Source: Gymnothorax reevesii
Lineage: Eukaryota; Chordata; Actinopteri; Anguilliformes; Muraenidae
Assembly (NCBI GenBank): GCA_029721435.1
Contig: CM056574.1
Coordinates: forward strand, 28,939,001 to 29,003,000
Direction of reading: 5' to 3'
DNA: 64,000 bases
The position numbers and the translations under genes were made by a program. Below the pieces are notes generated by a model. The model made no database searches. It was not told the origin of the DNA and was given only the letters and a program-made list of their open reading frames with translations. Numbering within the stretch: the stretch's first letter is position 1; each line of letters starts with the position of its first letter. Shown here piece by piece: positions 1 to 12,324 of this stretch.

Positions 1-1116
1 TACTAAAGGGAGAAAAATTCACGCAATTTGAAAACGATAACATTTTTCATAGTTCCTTTGTTTTTCTAAGGCGCAAACTAGAGTTGCTGATCTCTGGTCT
101 ATGGTGGGGTAGATTGTAAACAAGCAGTGAAAGAAAAAAAAAATGCTAGCGGGTATTCTGAACCGTCATCAAACTCAGATTTTAGAGGGCCTAATTTTCT
201 TGTGGCCCCATGGAAGTTTAAGATGGTCAGATTTACGAAATTGATCTCTATTGTTTAATTTATGTACATAGTACTCCGTGTCTTCAAGGCAGTACTTTTT
301 TCTTTTCAATCCCCCTACATATTTAATTGGGGGGGGGGGGGGGGGAGGAATTAACCTGAATAGGTTTAGTAGGGGGCCTCCGTAAGCTACCAGATCAACT
401 TGACACACCTTGGCATGAAGTTTGCATGTTTTTAGCTTTACTTGGAGGAAGGAGTACCTTGGTTCTCAGACATATGCCCTCATTAGGTGTTTTAATGATG
501 ATGATGATTATGAAGATGATGATGATGATGATGGAGAGCTCTTTCCAAAACGTCAAACCAAAATCTCTGATATGAGTTCAGTTGGTGACTGTGAATGTAA
601 TGGCGTATACTTAGGACCATTCTCAAACTCATAAAACCATTCAGTGACCCCTTGTGCCCAGTGAGGCTTGAGTTATTGTCATCCTGGAAGAGACCCTTCA
701 TGGTGGAAAAGCTTCATTACAGGATATAAAGGTGATCACACAGAATAACTCAGCATTGATTTGCAGTGTCTCTTTCCCGTAAGAGGCCGCGTGGAACAAA
801 ACCATGCTAAGGAAATTAACCAGAGCATCTGCACATGTTGTGTTTATGCACATATTTATTCTGGTATTTTCCTTTAATTTTTCACCTGTTTGTTCATGGA
901 CTGTGCAGTTTCACGGTTGAAGGAAATCGACAGACCTCCCGCGGTTTCAGCAGGAAGCATATGCACTGTACCTCTGTTCACACGCCAGGCTCACATGCTT
1001 CAGTAAAACAACCGTCTCCCCCCTCTCTTTCCCTCTTTCTCTTATTCTCTGCCCCACTGGCTTTTATCTTCCTCTCTTGCTCTTGTTTCTTTTTTGTTTT
1101 CATGCTGCTCTGTACA

Positions 1117-1147
<31 letters not shown>

Positions 1148-4100
1148 AATGCTACAAAGGGCTCCAGAGACACTTATATGTCCCAATTCTCCTTGCTGGG
1201 TGAATAACATCCCATTACTCATCACAGCCATAGAAATGAAGTGGAGAAGTTTGAAGTTTTTGAGGCTGCGGCTCTGTATTTTGCTCCCAGCTGCTCACTT
1301 GTTTAGGTGTTATGGGGAGCTGCTTCTGGAGGGGTTGTGTTGGGTATGTTTTGACATTACTGTGACCTTATACAAGCCTCTCCTGGGCTTCTATTAGCAC
1401 GCTCTCCTCTCACCTCTAAAATAGACTCTCTGAATTTATAATCAACTCTCATCTAGTTATGCCCTTCAGATCCCAGACTTAAGTCCCAGCAATATCAGGT
1501 CTGACCCTCAGACTCCCTAAACCCCACCCAAACTAATCCTGGCTTCAGACTTTGCATATACTTCCTCCTTGACTCTTTACAAACCCCTCCTCTTGTTTCC
1601 CATTGTGGCAGAATGATGCTTTGCTTGTGTTTAATAAAGCAACTTGCAGTGAACAAGTTAGCCAGGCTGTTAAAAAACACCAGGAGCCCAAAATCATTAC
1701 GGAGTAAAAGTACATTTAAACTTCAAGTTTGTAAACTGTTTAAATTAGTAATGCTTTTGTAACCAGCAGGTGTAGGTTATCTTAAAGCATTTAAATATTC
1801 TAGGCATAGGCCCAAAATAACTTGCCTTACTCAATTATGTGTTCTCAGTCCAAACTGTGTCCTGCCAGGGCTGCTTTGAACTATGAGAAATTAATGACCA
1901 TTTTTTTAGGTGTGCTGCCAAAATGTGTGGATTAAAAATGTATGTTTTAACATTTTTAGTCAGCATTCTCTGAGAAAATGAAAAAATATATATCACCCTG
2001 TATGGCATAAAAAGTGTTCATTATCTGTATAAGTATGATTCACACTGCCTGTATAGGAGGTAGAAGACTTCGATATAAAACTTCATCCTCGGCGAACAGC
2101 AGATTCCTGTACTACTGTCTATGACCTTGACTAAAGTTGATGTGCAGAGCTGGATCATTTCTTGACTGTCAAGCAAGTGATAGAGCATATGTGCACCCAT
2201 TTTTGGGCTGGGCCGAGCAGCGGCCAGGCCCTTTTAAACTTGAATGTCGCTGTTTGAGTGACTGACTGACTGACTGAGTGATCAAATTCAAAGATTGGCT
2301 GGCCCGCAGGGAAGAAGTTCAGCGATTGGTTGGCCAGCGAGGAAGAGGCGGCCCAGCCATAGGTGCACCTAGTCTTGTTTCATTTCTCTTTGTGCATTTC
2401 TGATTTTTTCAGGACTATATTCAACTTCATTTCGTTAGAATTAACAATCAAAGCCATGTTTATGTTTTATATAAGTATCCAATGGCCCTAAGGTATGGTC
2501 CATGTGAAATGACTTTGAACAAATTTTGGAGCTACAATGTACATGAACCCTGAGGATGAGAAGGGATGTTGAAGTCCCTGGTGGCAGCCTTCCTCTCTTA
2601 GTTTAGGGGAGAGATTCTCCTCCTCTTCCAGAAGACTCCCAGTGGCTTCATAAAGGAGATTTGGACATGCTGCTGATCTTCTTGAAGCCATAGAAGGTAG
2701 ACTCAATTTCTGGCAGTTATGTTTGCGCAACAATCAGAGTTTCCATGTTTGATCATCACTGAGGCAGTGGCAGAGAGGACCGTGCCAGGCTTTCTGTGAC
2801 CAGTGCAGCAGGCAGTATTGACCCTACCCAACATTTTCAAGCGTGCTCACTGGTTAAGGGAATCGTTTCTTTTGTTTAATGCTCTGAACCAGTATTGATG
2901 TTAATTTGGCCCACCAATCACCATTGATGTCTGGCAGAATTGAGAAAATGCACTGACCTTAAAACTTCTCAGTTGAAATGAGCACTGGTGTGAAATATAT
3001 GAGTGTAATGTGGTTAATGTGCTCTATTACCTCCTCAAAAAAAGAAAGGAAAAGCTAGGAAATGATAACATTTTAAGTACAATGAAATTTTTCAGGACAG
3101 TACGGATTTGTCTAAGGTATTTTTTTCTGTTTTTCCTGAATATTATCTGTTGTTGAAGTAAAATATTAACTTTTTGTCACATTAATGGTTTTTCATTGGC
3201 ATTAAGGTGCACGTGACTCTTTTGTCTTGCTTGTAGATCTATTTGATTATACTAATATAAGGAATGTGTCACAGTAGACAATGCATTGCACCCCTCTGCT
3301 TATAGCGTTTTGTAGCAGCAGACCTGTCAGAGTGCCTATTCTTACAACCTGAGACCACTAACAAAAGTGTCTACAATGGGCAGTTGAGCATCAAAACTGG
3401 ACTTTGGAGCAATTTAAAAAAGGCCAGCCAGTCCAGTGAGTCCCATTTTCTTTTACATCATGTGCTTTGGCCCAGGATTTCTGCACGATTTACCTGGGAA
3501 ACAGGAATCAACAGGATGCAGTGTTGTTTGAAGACAAGCTGATGAAAGGAGTGTGATGATCCGGGAAATGTTCTGCAGGGAAACCCTGGGACGGGGAATT
3601 CAAGTGCACGTCAGTTTGATGGAGATGTTTTTCAGGTACAACGGAGACCAACACAATATTGGGCAGATGATTATAATGTTGTGTCTGACCTTTGTAAGCA
3701 TTCATCTCCTGATGCCAAATACTGGCAATAAATCCCAGTTAAAGGTCAAGATGAGAACTGTATAATGCAATTTATATAAAATAATAATCATTAAAAAGAT
3801 AACAATTTTAGTCTCTGTAGGGAATTATCTGTGGTGTTATTGCTAAAGATGAAGGAATACAGTCATTTATCAGTTGTCTGAATTGTTTTTGAAGTCACTA
3901 TAATAATCTCTCACTCTAGGTGTAAAGCAAGAACAGGACAGATTCAAAATGTAATTACCAGGTAATTATTGCCCCATTTTGCCAGTAAAATAACTACTAA
4001 GGGCTGCTAAAGATGGCGGTAAATTCATATTATCAATAGCTCAGAAAGTGCATTTATGGGATAGTAGAAGAAGGGAATAGAAAATGGAAATTATGAGGTG

Positions 4101-5163
4101 GAGATAGAAAAGGCGAACGGAAGATGGCAAATCTGCAGTGAATTGGATTTTGCTTTTGAAATAAAGAACATTTCTGGCTTCAATGACGGGCTTCAAAAGA
4201 TGCAGAGACGCCGTGTCACTTCTTTCACAACCTCTTTGGCTCAGAGCAAGACAGGAATAGAGGATGAATTATTCTGGGATTTCAATTAAAACTGAAAAGA
4301 GATCACACAGCCTCTCGGTCAACCTCCAGTGATGTCAGCCATGGAAATTACCAAAAAAAAGAAGAATAAACAGACACACCATGTTTTGTGTGCGTGTGTG
4401 TATGTGTGTGTGCGTGCGCATGTGTGTGTGCGTGTGTGTCTGTGTGTGCGCACATTACATGGTTCTGCATTGACTCTGAACGCTGCAAATGTGCGACCAA
4501 AATTCTTTTTGATCTGAAGAAATTTGAAATTCTACATGTGACCCCAACCTCAGAGCCACAGAAAAAGAAATTTTCATTCTAAAGCAAATTTCCTGTCACC
4601 GGCATTGTGATGCTTTTGTTTGTTCACAGTCCTGAATAACATGCATAAATTCTAATAGGCCACGGAGTCAAGCTCTCTTATTTACGAAGAGCAGCCACAT
4701 CAACCTGCTGGAGAGTCACCTGTGAGCACATGACTGTTACCTGACTTTAATTAATACTTGGCAGGTAATACGCAGGTTTATATAAGTTGGCATTCTGAGA
4801 ATTAGCTCCTCGCGCCCGTCACTTGGCAGCCCTCCTCCACCAGCTCCATCCTTTAATCATATCATTCAGTAATATTTTTTTCTTAGTACTAAGTTGCCAT
4901 TCCGCAGTATAACATCTTTTCATTTTGAGGTCATTGTTAGTTAGTTGCAACTCCCTGCCTTCGGTTCCACATTTTTATGGGAAGGGATCTCTCAGAACCG
5001 AGCCATGTCACCAAACCCATTGTATGCACATATGCCTGTGTGCCTTCAATAAATCTTTTCCTTTATTGACAAAGTGGTCCCCTTAAAAATGTTTTTATAT
5101 GTTGCTGTTAACTGGCCTTGACTCAACATACTTTTTAATGAGGAGAATTTTGGCAATTAGGGC
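1..5163. other. Non-coding flank with microsatellites, no gene seen
   Basis: I find no convincing exon or conserved protein domain here; the open frames are short and low in complexity. Simple repeats include a G homopolymer near 330-346, an imperfect GAT/GATG run near 494-533, a (TC)n tract near 1117-1143 and a (GT)n/(GC) tract near 4386-4452. A GC-richer patch at 2200-2360 repeats a 'GATTGG..GGCC' theme twice and may be an old repeat fragment. The rest looks like ordinary AT-rich unique vertebrate sequence. Confidence 0.6.
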
Positions 5164-5367
5164 AGGGGTCCCCAATCTTTCCCAGAAAGGGCCGGTATGG
5201 GTGCAGGCTTTCATTGCAACCAAGCAGCTACACACCTGACGCTACTAATCAAGCTTATGAGCAAAGAATTCAGGGATTGATTAGTAGTATCAGGTGTGTA
5301 ATTGCTTGGTTGCAATGAAAGCCTGCACCCACAGCGGCCCTATCTAGAAAAGATTGGGGACCCCAGC
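5164..5367. repeat. Short palindromic MITE-like element (hAT-type ends)
   Basis: The ends are inverted copies. The left reads CAGGGGTCCCCAATCTTT and the right carries AAAGATTGGGGACCCC. Inside them, GGTGCAGGCTTTCATTGCAA is mirrored by TTGCAATGAAAGCCTGCACC. The whole of about 204 bp folds into one long hairpin with a short central loop. The CAGGGG start resembles hAT MITEs, but I could not find a clean 8-bp target duplication. No coding capacity. Confidence 0.6.
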
Positions 5368-5570
5368 CTAACAGAAGCTAAAAATAAATCAGTTGGCACC
5401 AGCCCCAGGCTGTGTCAGCTAAGAGAAGCTATCGGTGTTGTCTGATAGCATACAGAATTAAGCTGACAGAAATGCAATTGTATTTTATAAGTATTGCCCA
5501 TGGTTTAGTTTACATCTACACCAGGATCACAGGAAGCTCCTCCGTCTTAAAACATAGGCTGTCTCAGTGA

Positions 5571-6330
5571 GTCTAAATGCAATGCAATGTTATCAGTGCC
5601 GGCTATTTTATCAACACAAGCTGGATCATTACCTGTTTTAATTCATTTATTTATTATTCAGGGCTGCATTACACACACAAGGAGGTAAATTTATGTTGAA
5701 GGAGTAGTTCAGGATTTTGGACATTGGCTCACTTGGAAATGAGGTCCTGAGTGTTTGAGACATGTGGAGGCAGTTTTCAAGTCATCTCATTCAGTCCTTC
5801 TATTTGCAGAGTTCGCTGGTGTTTGGCTAGCGCAAGTCAATGGTTTTAGTTAGCCTACCAATAAAAACAGTCTTACCCACTCCACAGTGCACCCGAAGCA
5901 AGTCAGTTATAACTCCAGGCTATCGCTGTATATGTCTGTGTTGATAGAACAATGTTTGAAATAAAACTGACCTTGCATTTTAAGGATTTATGGCTCAGCA
6001 GCAGCAGCTCCCTGTACTTCCTGACAGTAAACTAGACAGCGGCGGACTGATTTCAAGTGAAAGCACAGTGAAATTCCGCTGCTGCTGAGAAGCTAGTCCT
6101 CAAAATGCAATGAATCATGAGATGCAAGGTCAGTTTTATTTCAAACATTGTTCTATAAACACAGACATCTACCTACATCGATAGCCTGGCGTTATAACTG
6201 ATTTGAGTCTAAATACTGTGTAATGTTATCGGAGTCAGCTATTTTATCGACACAAGCTGGATCATTTCCTGTTTTTATTCATTTGTCTATTCAGGGCTGC
6301 ATTACGCACATGAGGAGGTAAATTTATATT
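5571..6330. repeat. Direct repeats of about 125 bp flanking an inverted-repeat unit
   Basis: Two direct copies of about 125 bp (5571-5695 and 6207-6330) both read from GTCTAAAT through TATTTTATC.ACACAAGCTG to GAGGTAAATTTAT. The roughly 510 bp between them contain an inverted repeat of about 80 bp: 5900-5983 mirrors 6125-6205, sharing GGTCAGTTTTATTTCAAACA. The centre is CAGCAGCAG-rich. No ORF. It looks like a palindromic non-autonomous element beside a duplicated target or internal repeat; the family is not recognised. Confidence 0.5.
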
Positions 6331-6352
6331 AATATTGGTTTTGCAGGAAAAG

Positions 6353-6668
6353 TGTCATGGATTTTCCCCCGCCGGCTGAAGACAAGAAACCGGCGGGTAC
6401 TGGGACCATGTGCAGGTTTAGGGACCCAAACGCACAGGCAGAGTGAAAATAAACTATTTTTAATTTAAATTATAAAACATTCCCAGAGGGGGGGAGCAGC
6501 AGCACACAAGAAACAGTCAGGGCTCCAGAACCCAGAATACTGCTGCACCAAAGTAAGGTGCGGCCAGCCCTTAAATAACAGCACTTCACCTCCACCTTAC
6601 CGAGCCACACCTGTTGCCCGTTAAGGTGGAGGCGAAGAATGCAGCAGTGGGGGGGCTGCAGGCCAACA
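6353..6668 (-). mobile_element. Solo LTR of a 310-330 bp LTR family, copy 1
   Basis: On the minus strand this 316-bp unit starts TGTTGGCCTGCAG and ends ATCCATGACA, giving TG...CA ends. It aligns along its length with the units at 31153-31461 and 43610-43940. All three share an inverted CCTCCAC..CGAGC / GCTCG..GTGGAGG stem. Unlike the other two copies, I see no clear 5-bp target duplication here (AAAAG on the left, ACATA on the right), so this copy may be older or rearranged. Confidence 0.55.
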
Positions 6669-8050
6669 ACATAAAAAGAAGAAGACTTTTCTTGTTTTTC
6701 AGGGCCTATTCTAACTGCTGAAAAACAGTATTTTTCATGGAGAAGGACTTTTTTCAAGGCTGTTGGTCTTGTAAAAGTAGGTCCACTTCGCTGCTTTCTC
6801 TGGGCTGTTGATCTTGAGCACACAATGCTGCTTCCTGAATACTGAATTGAGTTCTTGTGCCAGCAATTGAGAGAGAAAAAAAAAACAAAACAAAACCCAA
6901 CTTTCAAGCAGAAGTCCTATCTTCCTGCACAGGCAGGCTTGAGGACTGTAACTTTGAATCACATACATAGCCTGGCGTATGCCCCACATCTCTTGAAGGG
7001 AAATACAGTGTGTTTGCCAGTTTTGCTGCAGAAAGTGTGACTGTGCTTAGACTTTGAAAGATGCTTCTTGACAAATGGCAATGACATAGGCCAATGTGTG
7101 TTCCTTTGAAATCTTCACTTCCGTTCCTCCATGTTAGCACTGGCCCTGTCAAAGGGGTCACTGGGCTAAACAAAAGGCAATTAATAAAGAGATAGGCCTT
7201 TTCAGGGCCCTCATAATGGAAACTGGGTTTGACTTTAGCTGTAAGTTGGCCAGAGGAAGATTTCAAATTAGACAAGCAAATGATCATCTCTAGATCTGTA
7301 TGAAATGGCACGTGGGAAATAAAAAAACTTTGCCTGCAATAGGGACACTGGGGCCCCATCCAGGAGCCAGGCATGGGAAGGGGGCTTGTAGGCAAATGCC
7401 TGGTGCCCGCGTTTTTCCCTGGACCTGGCCGGGCTAAGCCTGAAATGGCAACGCCGAGCCGCCTACTGGTGGCCCCACCAACCTTGAGGACAGGAATAGG
7501 GTTTGGGTGCATTGAAGACTTGGTTGGCAGTCAAAGGATGGATGCGCACCAGATGTTTTGACTATTGTATTGTGCATTGCAATCATTACAAACCAAACTC
7601 TTGTTTGTGAAAATCCTAGAAGGTTACCAGTTTTGTGAATGCTGGCATGACCACATCTGGCTTTAAAAATGATCCTTTAGGCAAAGTCACTTACATCATG
7701 TTTACTGCATATTTAGTGTTTGGCGAGATGAAATGCTAAGCCTCATCTCTGTGTTTGCATGTTTTACCTATAGTTGCTGTCACGTGTTTCAATGTACAAC
7801 ATACTGAAGGGTGGGCTGATGGCGTGAATGAGATATGATTCAGAAATAAAATGGTCTGTGAGAGTATATTTCCTTGACTGTACATTATCAGATCCAGCCG
7901 AATATGTTGAGCCATGGTGTGTTACGTTACCACTGGGTCACCATTTGGGTGATGGAGAGTTATCTTCAGAAGCTGTCAGCTAGAGCTGATTTCACTCTCA
8001 AATAATGCAATGTAAGAAGTGATGTACTCGACAAAGCCATTTTCATGAAG
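6669..8050. other. Non-coding stretch, no gene seen
   Basis: There are several open frames, the longest about 200 codons on the minus strand at 6904-7512. They overlap one another, lack recognisable domains and show no repeat or splice support. I treat the interval as non-coding. Confidence 0.5.
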
Positions 8051-8052
8051 TA

Positions 8053-9653
8053 CAGTTGTGTGAAAAAGTGTTTGCCCCCTTCCTGATTTTTTTTGCATGT
8101 TTGTCACACTTAAATGTTTCACATCATCAAACAAATTTAAATATTTGTCAAAGACAACACAAGGAAACACAAAATGCAGTTTTTAAATGAAGGTTTTTAT
8201 TATTAAGGGAGAAAAAAAAATCCAAACCTACATAGCCCTGTGTGAAAAAGTGATTGCTCCCCTGTTAAAGCATAGCTTAACTGTGGTTTATCATACCTGA
8301 GTTCAATTTCTCTAGCCACACCCAGGCCTGATTACTGCCACACCTGTTCTCAATCAAGAAATCACTTAAATAAGACCTGTCTGACAAAGTGAAGTAGACC
8401 AAAAGATCCTCAAAAGCTAGACATCATGCTGAGATACTCAGAAATTCAGGAACAAATGAGAAAGAAAATAATTGAGATGTATCAGTCTGGAAAAGGTTAT
8501 AAAGCCATTTCTAAAGCTTTGGGACTCCAGCGAACCACAGTGAGAGCCATTATCCACAAATGGCGAAAACATGGAACAGTGGTGAACCTTCCCAGGAGTG
8601 GCCAGCCGACCAAAATTACACCAAGAGTGCAGCGACGACTCATCCAAGAGGTCACAAAAGACCCCACAACAACATCCAAAGAACTGCAGGCCTCACTTGC
8701 CTCAGTTAAGGTCAGTGTTCATGACTCCACCAGAAGGAAGAGACTGGCCAAAAATGGCCTGCATAGCAGAGTTCCATGAAAAACCACTGTTGAGCAAAAA
8801 GAACATTAAGGCTCGTCTCAATTTTGCCGGAAAACATCTTGATGATCCCCACGACTTTTGTCTCATCAGACCACAGAGTATTTCCCCAAAAGTTGAACTT
8901 TTTGGAAGGTGTGTGTCCCATCTGGTGTAAAAGTAACACCACATTTAAAAAAAAAAACATCATACCAACAGCAAAATATGGTGGTGGTAGTGTGATGGTC
9001 TGAGGCCTTTTTGCTGCTTCAGGACCTAGAAGACTTGCTGTGATAAATGGAACCATGAATTCTGATGTCTACCAAAAAATCCTGAAGGAAAATGTCCGGC
9101 CATCTGCGCGTGACCTCAAGCTGAAACAAACTTGGGTTCTGCAGCAGGACAATGATCCAAAACACATCAGCAAGTCCATCTCTGAATGGCTGATGGAAAA
9201 ACAAAATGAAGACTTTGGAGTGGCCTAGTCAAAGTCCTGACCTGAATCCTACTGAGATGCTGTGGCATGACCTTAAGGCGTTTCATGCTCGAAAACCCTC
9301 TAATGTGGCTGAATTTCAACAATTCTGCAAAGATGAGAAGGCCAAAATTCCTCTACAGCGCTGTAAGAGAGTCATTGCAAGTTATCGCAAACCCTTTATT
9401 GCAGTTGTTGCTGCTTAAGCGTGGCCCAACCAGTTATTAGGTTTAGGGGGCAATCACCTTTTCACACAGGGCCATGTAAGTTTGGATTTTTTTTTCTCCC
9501 TTAATAATGAAAACCTTCATTTAAAAACTGTGTTTACTTGTGTTGTCTTTGACTAATATTTAAACTTCTTTGATGATGTGAAACATTTAAGTGTGACAAA
9601 CATAGAAAAAAGTAAGAAATCAGGAAGGGGGCAAACACTTTTTCACACAACTG
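8053..9653 (+). mobile_element. Degenerate Tc1-like transposon, 1.6 kb, long inverted repeats
   Basis: The element is flanked by TA dinucleotides (8051-8052 and 9654-9655). It begins CAGTTGTGTGAAAAAGTG and ends with the inverted counterpart CACTTTTTCACACAACTG. The inverted repeats run about 200 bp at each end. Each contains the 'GTGTGAAAAAGTG' type motif twice: an outer copy and an inner copy near 8240-8255 and 9453-9472. This matches the IR/DR arrangement of fish Tc1 elements such as the Sleeping Beauty-like group. The 1601-bp length is typical. The internal transposase gene is broken, so it is not autonomous. Confidence 0.9.
8426..9418 (+). pseudogene. Broken Tc1 transposase
   Basis: Reading starts at ATG 8426 with a Tc1-type paired helix-turn-helix DNA-binding domain (KKIIEMYQSGKGYKAISKAL, then TTVRAIIHKWRKHGTVVNL and a GRPR-like SGQPTKIT). 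The frame is lost near 8770-8780, just before the catalytic domain. The remaining pieces sit in other frames. They include LLSKKNIKARLNF, then QQDNDPKHISKS (second catalytic Asp), then SPDLNPTEMLWHDLK (catalytic Glu) and a normal C-terminus at 9418. The segment carrying the first catalytic Asp (WSDET) is inverted in place at 8854-8893. A cut-and-paste transposase would be the ancestral product; this copy cannot make one. Confidence 0.9.
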
Positions 9654-9655
9654 TA

Positions 9656-10620
9656 TATCATTAATTTCAAGTCCAATCCTGCATTTTCTGCGCTATATTT
9701 TTTTTTCCTGTCGGTCATTTTTGTCCAGATTATTTTTGCTGCACACCATTATTGTTTATTATTCATTAAATCAGTTTTTTGTTTTTGAATATTACTTGTA
9801 ATTGGGAGTTTTCTTTATTAATTATAGGCTCGGTTACCTTAGACATTCAATTTTGTATTTCTGATATAGTTGTGATATTTTAATGAGAATAAAATCCAGT
9901 TAAATCTTGGTTCTGTAAACATGCAGTCATCATGAGCTGATGGAAAAGTTCATACTTGAGCCCACAAGGTCTCATCAATCGGACCCAAATTGCTCTGTGG
10001 AAATTATACTACTGCTCAACCAGTCGACAGAAATTGATTGAAAAAGTTTTATGGGAACTATTCTTCCTATCTCAGTCCTTCTAACCGCTGCGTCAAGGTT
10101 AAACATTTTTAAATAAAGCCATGTTTACACAACAATACTGTTGCGTTACCACTGCAGAGACACTGGCAATGTTGATTTTGGGCGTTATCTCAAGCAGCCA
10201 AAGCTAATGCGTGTGTGTGTGTGTGTGACAAAGAAGGTTCAGTCTTTGGTGCTGATCACAGCTGAGTTGAATATTTTAAACAGTCAGACAAATAGATTAT
10301 GCTGCCTTTTTAGTCTGAAAGGAATGTTCTCATATTCAGTTCATCTGTGAAACACTTTTTCTGCAATATCTCAGGAAAGATTGATTGCTCTCCATAGTTT
10401 TCTTGACAGGAGTATTTTACCTAATGTCTAGAGAGCCTACATTTCAAGCCATAAGATGATTACTATTACTTTCTTGGGAAATACACAAGATTTTTTGAGT
10501 GAAATTCAATAGCATATATTTCTGAGTTGTGCTTTGACAGTAAGTGCGCTCAAAATGTATTTTCTTTTCATTTTGCTTTCATCTTTCCTTCATTGAGGTT
10601 TTTTTTTTTTGTCCTCAATG
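9656..10620. other. AT-rich unique flank left of the giant element
   Basis: No gene or domain is seen. There is a short (GT)n tract near 10211-10228 and a poly-T run at 10600-10610. The last seven bases before the giant element (10621-10627) are its target-site copy. Confidence 0.5.
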
Positions 10621-10627
10621 CATCAAT
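10621..10627. repeat. Target-site duplication CATCAAT, left copy
   Basis: CATCAAT lies immediately before the TAC terminus at 10628. The same seven bases follow the GTA terminus at 30789-30795. Sequence outside them differs (CTCAATG on the left, ATATTTTC on the right). This is what a single insertion event of the whole 20-kb unit would leave. Confidence 0.88.
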
Positions 10628-10862
10628 TACGGAAGCTTATTGCTGCCAATGAAAAAAAAAAAAAAATTTCTAATTTTTTTTTTTTCCACAGCTCATTGCT
10701 GCCAATGGGGGAAAAATTTTTTTTAATTTTTTTTTTTCCCACAGCTTATTGCTGCCAATGGGGAAATTTTTTTTTTTTTTTTTCCACAGCTTATAGCTGC
10801 CAACAGGGGAGAATTTTTTATTTTTTTTTCCCACAGCTTATTGCTGCCACTGGTGGGGTGGG
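10628..10862 (+). repeat. Terminal tandem array, left (five units)
   Basis: Five units of about 45-55 bp run from the very terminus. Each has the core CAGCTTATTGCTGCCAATGG (variants CTCATTG, CTTATAGCTGCCAACAGG, GCCACTGG), spaced by poly-A or poly-T blocks. The outermost unit is itself the TIR tip (TACGGAAGCTTATTGCTGCC). Regularly spaced copies of the terminus core are typical of transposase-binding sites. The short ORFs here are by-products of the homopolymers. Confidence 0.75.
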
Positions 10863-11209
10863 GGGATCCACAAAATATTCCCCTGACTTATTTGCAAACC
10901 CTCACTTTGCACTGAATTCACTTCTTGAGCACCCAGTGACTGGAAAACAAAAGACTCAGTTGCCATCTCCTGCCACAGCTGAAAGCCATCTCACTGGAAC
11001 TGCATGTGCAGGGAACCACGAGTAAGCAGCTTGGATTAGTTTCAGTCATGGAAAACTTTTGTTTCCTCTGTAAAATAGAATGCATGCTGCCTTTATTTCT
11101 TTTCTCATTGCTTTCCACACACCCAACACATTGGATGGTTCATGGTCAAACATAATGAATAATGAGGATCAATCAACAGCAGTCCTTTCTTATGGTTGAG
11201 AAGGACAGT

Positions 11210-11481
11210 ACCATAAAAATGGGGTAATAAGGGACGGCTTGGTAACAAGGGACAATTTTCTTGGAAAGTTTTCAAATGCAAATTCAAATTTTTTTTTTGA
11301 CACTCCCTGTCATGATACATTATTGTTAATGATACCTTGGTAGGTACTTGAAAATTGCAAGGTGAGTTGGATATGATTCTATTGTTCTTTTATGATTGAC
11401 AGCAATAACTGACTCATACTTGGCCTGGATGCTTTGGGAGGAATATTAAAAAAGTATCTCTTATTACCCCATTTTACGGTA
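11210..11481. mobile_element. Mariner-type MITE nested in the left arm
   Basis: The ends are inverted: TACCATAAAAATGGGGTAAT on the left mirrors TTACCCCATTTTACGGTA on the right, both bounded by TA. No transposase is encoded. The same unit is present at the matching place in the right arm (about 29939-30211), so it inserted before the arms were duplicated. Confidence 0.6.
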
Positions 11482-12324
11482 CATTGCCAAATGTTCGTGG
11501 GGACTTCTTGGTCTGGGCATCTTTCTCATTAAGGCTAGATCTCTTAATTCTGCTGAAGGAAAATCTTAATGCTGGATCAATCAATCACATTCCAGATTAT
11601 TTTATGCTTCGAGCCGTTTGGGGAAGGCCTGTTCTTGTCACAGCATTACTGCAGTCCTCAGAATGAGGTGCACATGTGGTTTGCTGCCATCACTGTGCGA
11701 ACTCTGTAGTGCTTTTGTGGATGGAATGGTTACAAATATCCAGCGATGCTTAAACATCTAGTAGGAAAGCCTTCCCAGAAGAGTCCATCGTAGCAGCAAA
11801 TGGGGGACCAACTCCTTAATGCCCACAATTTTAAAACGTTGGATGAGCAGATTTCCCCATTCTTTCGTCAATTCAGTGTATTCATACACGTGGTTTCAAA
11901 TTGCATGCCTTTTTCAGGCCATAATGAGGTGCACATTTCTATTCTTACTCAGCGCTACCACACACGATGCGCTGATCACCTAATGACAAAGCCCCTGATT
12001 ACCAAAATCAGGCTGCTCTCAGATAGTCCTAAAGAAAATTGTTCATTGCTTGGATCCCCGCATTGAAAACCATGGTACTAGATTTACTCCTCCTTTCCTA
12101 AGTACAAAAATCAATGTACAACAATAATCACTGAGACATGCACAAAGACAGAGGTGACTCAATGGCAACATGAATATCAAAATATTCCTTTATGAACGTA
12201 AACTTTTCTTCAAGACATAGTATTACTAATTACGTCACGTTTCTGTGACATGCGTACCAATATGCCAACATACATGGGGATAAGTACCTGCAGATAGTGT
12301 GGTATGCGTAATGTGCGACCATAT

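Noticed and set aside
835..1203. 122-codon ORF with leucine/serine-rich stretches
   Set aside because: It runs through pyrimidine-rich simple sequence and a (TC)n microsatellite, with no domain.
4386..4582. Cysteine/valine-rich ORFs near 4.4 kb
   Set aside because: They are a translated (GT)n microsatellite.
6904..7512. 202-codon minus-strand ORF
   Set aside because: No domain is recognised. It overlaps other open frames and has no splice or repeat support. Chance is the simpler explanation.
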